Shown one piece after another: positions 61,171 to 64,000 of a DNA stretch of 64,000 bases. How positions within the stretch are numbered: position 1 is the first letter of the stretch; every line of letters begins with the position of its first letter. The notes beneath the pieces were generated by a model, which was given only the letters and a program-made list of their open reading frames with translations, was not told the DNA's origin and did no database searches. A program made the position numbers and the translations under genes. Origin of the DNA: Stomorhina lunata (Eukaryota; Arthropoda; Insecta; Diptera; Rhiniidae); NCBI GenBank assembly GCA_933228675.1, contig OW121744.1, positions 22,519,536 through 22,583,535 of the forward strand, in the 5' to 3' direction.

Positions 61171-62187
61171 ATGAACAGGTTGACAAAAGAACAACGCTTG
61201 CAAATAGTGCAAATATATTTCGAAAATAATGGTTCAGTTCGCGAAGTTTACAGCAAGCTCCGTCCATTGTATGGTCGACATAATCGTCCATCAGAGCAAT
61301 TAATTCGGTTAACCATGGATAGTTTTCGCACTACGTTTACTCTATGTGAAAATACGCATCCGCAGCGACGTCGAACAGTGCGCACCGAAGAAACAATTGC
61401 CGCTGTAGAGCAAAGTGTTGAAGAGGACCCGAATGAATCGATTCGCCACCGTGCACAGCAATTGGTGCTTTGTCCATCAACTTTATGGAAGATTTTGCGC
61501 AAAGATCTTGGCTTGCGACCTTACAAGATCCAGCTTGTGCAAGAATTAAAGCCGCGAGACCATGCAATTCGTCGTGATTTTGGTGTATGGGCCGAAAATG
61601 AGATTGATCTCGATGCTGATTTTCATCGCAAAATTTTGTTCAGTGATGAGGCTCATTTTTGGTTGAATGGCCACGTCAACAAGCAAAATTGCCGCATTTG
61701 GAGTGAAGAGAATCCACATGAGACCCTTGAGACGCCATTACATCCACAAAAACTGACTGTTTGGTGTGCTTTATGGGCTGGTGGAGTCATTGGGCCATAC
61801 TTCTTCCGAAATAATGCTGGAGAGTCAGTTACCATAAATGGAGACCGGTATAGAGCCATGATAACCGACTATTTTATTCCCCAATTGGATGGCATGAATG
61901 TGGATGAGTTGTGGTTCCAACAAGACGGCGCTACATGCCACACAGCGCACGTCACAATTGATTTATTGAAGGAAACATTCGATGAGCGCATAATTTCGCG
62001 GAATGGACCTGTCAATTGGCCACCAAGATCGTGCGATTTGACACCACTGGATTATTTTCTTTGGGGATATGTGAAGTCGCTCGTCTACGCCAACAAACCA
62101 AAAACGTTAGGGGACTTGGAAGCCAACATTCGTGGCGTTATTGCCAACATACGGCCCCATATGCTCGAAAAAGTAGTTGAAAATTGA
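61171..62187 (+). CDS. Mariner-type transposase, DD41D group, probably C-terminally truncated
   Basis: Catalyses cut-and-paste movement of the surrounding element, acting in the nucleus on its own inverted repeats. The ATG at 61171 is chosen because the protein then opens MNRLTKEQRLQIVQIY, the usual start of the first helix-turn-helix; upstream in-frame codons lack ATG. Residues 1-55 and about 85-125 form the two DNA-binding helix-turn-helix regions. The catalytic triad is D159 (FSDEAHFW), D252 (QQDGATCH) and D294 (TPLDYFLWG), with 41 residues between the second and third, hence DD41D, as in the rosa group of the mariner superfamily. The frame stops at TGA after 338 residues. It then continues open for 22 codons (TCRIGF, then RASRGGHMPEIIF) to TAA at 62254-62256, and relatives usually have a tryptophan here, so the TGA looks like a TGG mutation. 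All catalytic residues are present, so this copy is young or was recently active. Confidence 0.93.
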   Translation: MNRLTKEQRLQIVQIYFENNGSVREVYSKLRPLYGRHNRPSEQLIRLTMDSFRTTFTLCENTHPQRRRTVRTEETIAAVEQSVEEDPNESIRHRAQQLVLCPSTLWKILRKDLGLRPYKIQLVQELKPRDHAIRRDFGVWAENEIDLDADFHRKILFSDEAHFWLNGHVNKQNCRIWSEENPHETLETPLHPQKLTVWCALWAGGVIGPYFFRNNAGESVTINGDRYRAMITDYFIPQLDGMNVDELWFQQDGATCHTAHVTIDLLKETFDERIISRNGPVNWPPRSCDLTPLDYFLWGYVKSLVYANKPKTLGDLEANIRGVIANIRPHMLEKVVEN

Positions 62188-62276
62188 ACCTGTAGAATTG
62201 GCTTCATTCGAGCCAGCCGCGGCGGCCACATGCCCGAAATCATATTTAAACATTAATGGCATAAAATTATCCTTCC

Positions 62277-62282
62277 AATAAA
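62277..62282 (+). promoter_or_regulatory. Polyadenylation signal of the transposase
   Basis: AATAAA, 90 bp after the TGA and 21 bp after the downstream in-frame TAA, inside the element. Confidence 0.6.
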
Positions 62283-62332
62283 GCCAAATTCATGGACATT
62301 AAAACGATTTTCTTGTGTTTTATTTCAATTCG

Positions 62333-62361
62333 AAGTTCTATACCTCTAAAAAAACACCCTT
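62333..62361 (-). repeat. Right terminal inverted repeat of the DD41D transposon
   Basis: Reverse complement reads AAGGGTGTTTTTTTAGAGG and then TATAGAACTT, matching the left end. Confidence 0.88.
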
Positions 62362-62589
62362 TATAAGTTTTGAGAAAATGTTTGTATGATGGCAAAATTT
62401 AGCAAATATTTGTCTTTACACAGGAAAAATAACACCTTTGACCTTAGTGGTGAAGGGTATCGTATGGTCGGCTTGACCGACTATAGCGCTTTCTTACTTG
62501 TTTTTTAAAAAAATTATTTTTGAAAATAAAAATTTTTGTGACCAAAGGGAGATCAAGTGGAAAAGATAAATTGGGTACGCTGAATTCAA

Positions 62590-63085
62590 TGTTGCTAAAC
62601 GTTTTTTTAGGTTAGCTCTAGTTTTCGAGATATAGCGTTATAAAGAATGGTGGACTCGTATAACTCGAAAACTCTTTATTTTCTTGAACTAAGTGAAAAA
62701 TTAGAAATTCGGCAACAAAATTATCTTTCAGACAACATTAACTATTTTTTAAGACATCGCTTTGGAAATATTTTTTTTTGTTTGAAGAAAAATTTTTGAA
62801 AATGGAGATTTTTCTGGTTTTAAAAAAAAATATTTTTTTTGAAAAAAAAAAGTTATTTCCAAAACGACGGCTAGGATTAATAAAAATAATTGTTATTTCT
62901 GAAAGATAATTCTGTTGCAGAGTTTCGGTTTTTTTACTTAGTTGAAGAAAATATACAGTTTTCGAGTTTATCGAATATTTATTGCGAAATCTCCTACATT
63001 TTTTGATAACGCTATATCTCAAAAACTAGAGTTAAACTAAAAAAACAGTTGGCACCCTTCAATTCAGCGTACTCGATTTATCTTT
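62590..63085. repeat. Inverted pair of the GAGATATAGCGTT dispersed sequence
   Basis: 62590-62755 and the reverse complement of 62880-63085 are homologous (shared GAGATATAGCGTT or AACGCTATATCTC, AACTCGAAAAC, and TCGGCAACAAAATTATCT-like parts), separated by about 125 bp of A- and T-runs. Together they could fold back. The 94-codon minus frame at 62738-63022 falls in the pair and is not supported as a gene. Confidence 0.75.
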
Positions 63086-63189
63086 AGCTCTTAGGTCTGC
63101 CTTTTGTCGTTAAAAAAAGGTTGTCAAAATCGAGCACAGTGTTACTAGTAATCGTAATTTAAAAGTGTTTAAACGCGAATTATATAATC

Positions 63190-64000
63190 AGTACGATTCT
63201 TTTTATACCGTCCATCAAAAAGAATGGGGGTATATTTTGAGATTATCATTCCGTTTGTAATTTCCTTGATATTGGCTCAAGAACCAAAAACGATATACAC
63301 ATATTCTGAATCCTTATGAAATTCTAAGACGATTGAGCGATGTCCGTCTGTCTGTCTGTTGAAATTACGATAACGCCTAAACGAAAGGAGTTAGCTCACT
63401 GAAACTTAGTAAAAATATTCCTCATCTCTGAGAAGATTTTGGTATTGAAATTGGGCAAACTCGGTTCACACTTGACCATAGCTCCCGTATAACCTCGTCT
63501 AGGCTAATCGCTTATTTGTTAATAAATGACAAATTATAGCAGCTATGCTGATAAAATTTGGTATATAGAAGTTCTACATTAGCCCTAGGCAGCGTATAAA
63601 ATTTCATCAAAATCGGTTGACATTTAGCCATAGCTCCCATACAAAAAACTTACGAAAACATCCTAAATTTCACCTAAAATACACTTAAATGTCAATAAAT
63701 AACAGATATAACCACTAAATTTGGCACAAGAAAGTCTTATATCAATGTCGCAATCGGTCACCATTTGACTAGCTCCCATATAAAAAACTTACGAAAACAA
63801 AAAAATTCAAAAAGAAAAGGCGATTTATGTCCGTCTGTCCGTCAGATAAAATCGTGATAGCTCCTTAACTACAAGAGCTAGTAAGACTAAATTAAGCACA
63901 AGGAAGTCTTATGTCAATGCCAGCCAGTGTGAAAAATTTTGTCATAATCGGTCACCATTTGACCATAGCTCCCATATGAAAAACTTATGGAAACACAAAA
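63190..64000 (+). repeat. Diverged GTCY-type dispersed repeats, cut by the window edge
   Basis: Two successive blocks with TGTCCGTCTGTCTGTCTG (about 63341-63358) and GTCCGTCTGTCCGTC (about 63829-63843), each followed by a GATAACGCC- or GATAGCTCC-type segment and then ACCATAGCTCCCATA-like phrases (63475, 63632, 63771, 63963). They are related in style to copies A and B but diverged, and arranged partly in tandem. No coding sequence. Confidence 0.65.

Larger units (their letters stand above)
61059..62361 (+). mobile_element. DD41D mariner-type (IS630-Tc1-mariner) transposon, about 1.3 kb
   Basis: The terminal inverted repeats share GGGTGTTTTTT and GAGGTATAGAACTT. The element is flanked by TA on both sides (61057-61058 and 62362-62363), the target duplication of this superfamily. 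The inverted copy of the host repeat at about 43110-43130 is uninterrupted at the same site and has a single TA there, which fixes the insertion boundaries. One transposase gene fills the inside. Termini start TC at the left and AA at the right, so the outermost two bases do not match. Confidence 0.93.
60393..62504 (+). mobile_element. GTCY-type dispersed repeat (DINE-1/mini-me-like), copy B, interrupted
   Basis: Starts at the CCACCATAGGTGG hairpin (about 60405-60417), has the GTCCGTCCGTCC run at about 60535-60560, and ends CTATAGCGCTTTCTTACTTG at 62485-62504. It is homologous, inverted, to 42982-43792. It is split by the DD41D transposon at 61059-62361. Phrases like CATAGCTCCCATACAAACTC are typical of this family. 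No coding sequence of its own. Confidence 0.65.

Noticed and set aside
61248..61859. Minus-strand frames across the transposase
   Set aside because: Shadows of the plus-strand transposase, which has the catalytic motifs and correct placement between the inverted repeats.

Overview
This is AT-rich eukaryotic DNA that looks like an insect genome, most likely a higher (probably calyptrate) fly. I infer this from the repeat content: short-period AT satellites built on a CTATAG core, GTCY-rich dispersed repeats of the DINE-1/mini-me type, a DD41D mariner-type transposon (the rosa group, described from tephritid flies) and hAT elements. I recognise no host gene, rRNA or tRNA. The only intact-looking coding sequence is the mariner-type transposase at 61171-62187, and even that seems to have lost its last residues to a stop codon. 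The window reads as a gene-poor, repeat-dominated tract: heterochromatin, or the inside of a very long intron.

Layout. 0-9.6 kb: a 29-bp satellite (1557-4710) carrying a 1,590-bp internal duplication, then a 31-bp satellite (5770-9560). 10.2-11.8 kb: a dispersed repeat with 131-bp tandem units and a (TA)n tract, present again inverted at 58.4-59.4 kb. 12.6-19.4 kb: 30-32-bp satellites bounded by two recurring end sequences, so the satellites appear to lie inside a 4-kb-class repeat element (14841-19381 on the minus strand, 53112-57280 on the plus strand). 20.9-23.7 kb: a more GC-rich 31-bp satellite. 25.5-28.3 kb: a 19-20-bp repeat rich in TGAGTCA, then diverged 0.3-kb tandem repeats. 30.7-42.6 kb: nearly continuous 30-32-bp satellites, including a 1,061-bp higher-order repeat whose unit carries a hammerhead ribozyme motif. 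43.0-48.7 kb: a GTCY repeat, then a long-inverted-repeat DNA transposon with a second, hAT-type element nested in it. 50.6-57.2 kb: the 29-bp satellite inverted, then another 30-bp array. 60.2-64 kb: GTCY repeats, one of them interrupted by the DD41D transposon.

The parts make a record of insertion and amplification rather than a pathway. The most notable items are the two hammerhead motifs (minus strand, 40073-40118 and 41134-41179), the nested transposons with matching 8-bp target duplications, the DD41D element whose empty site can be read from a second copy of its host repeat, and the evidence that part of the satellite DNA is the inside of a mobile or dispersed element.
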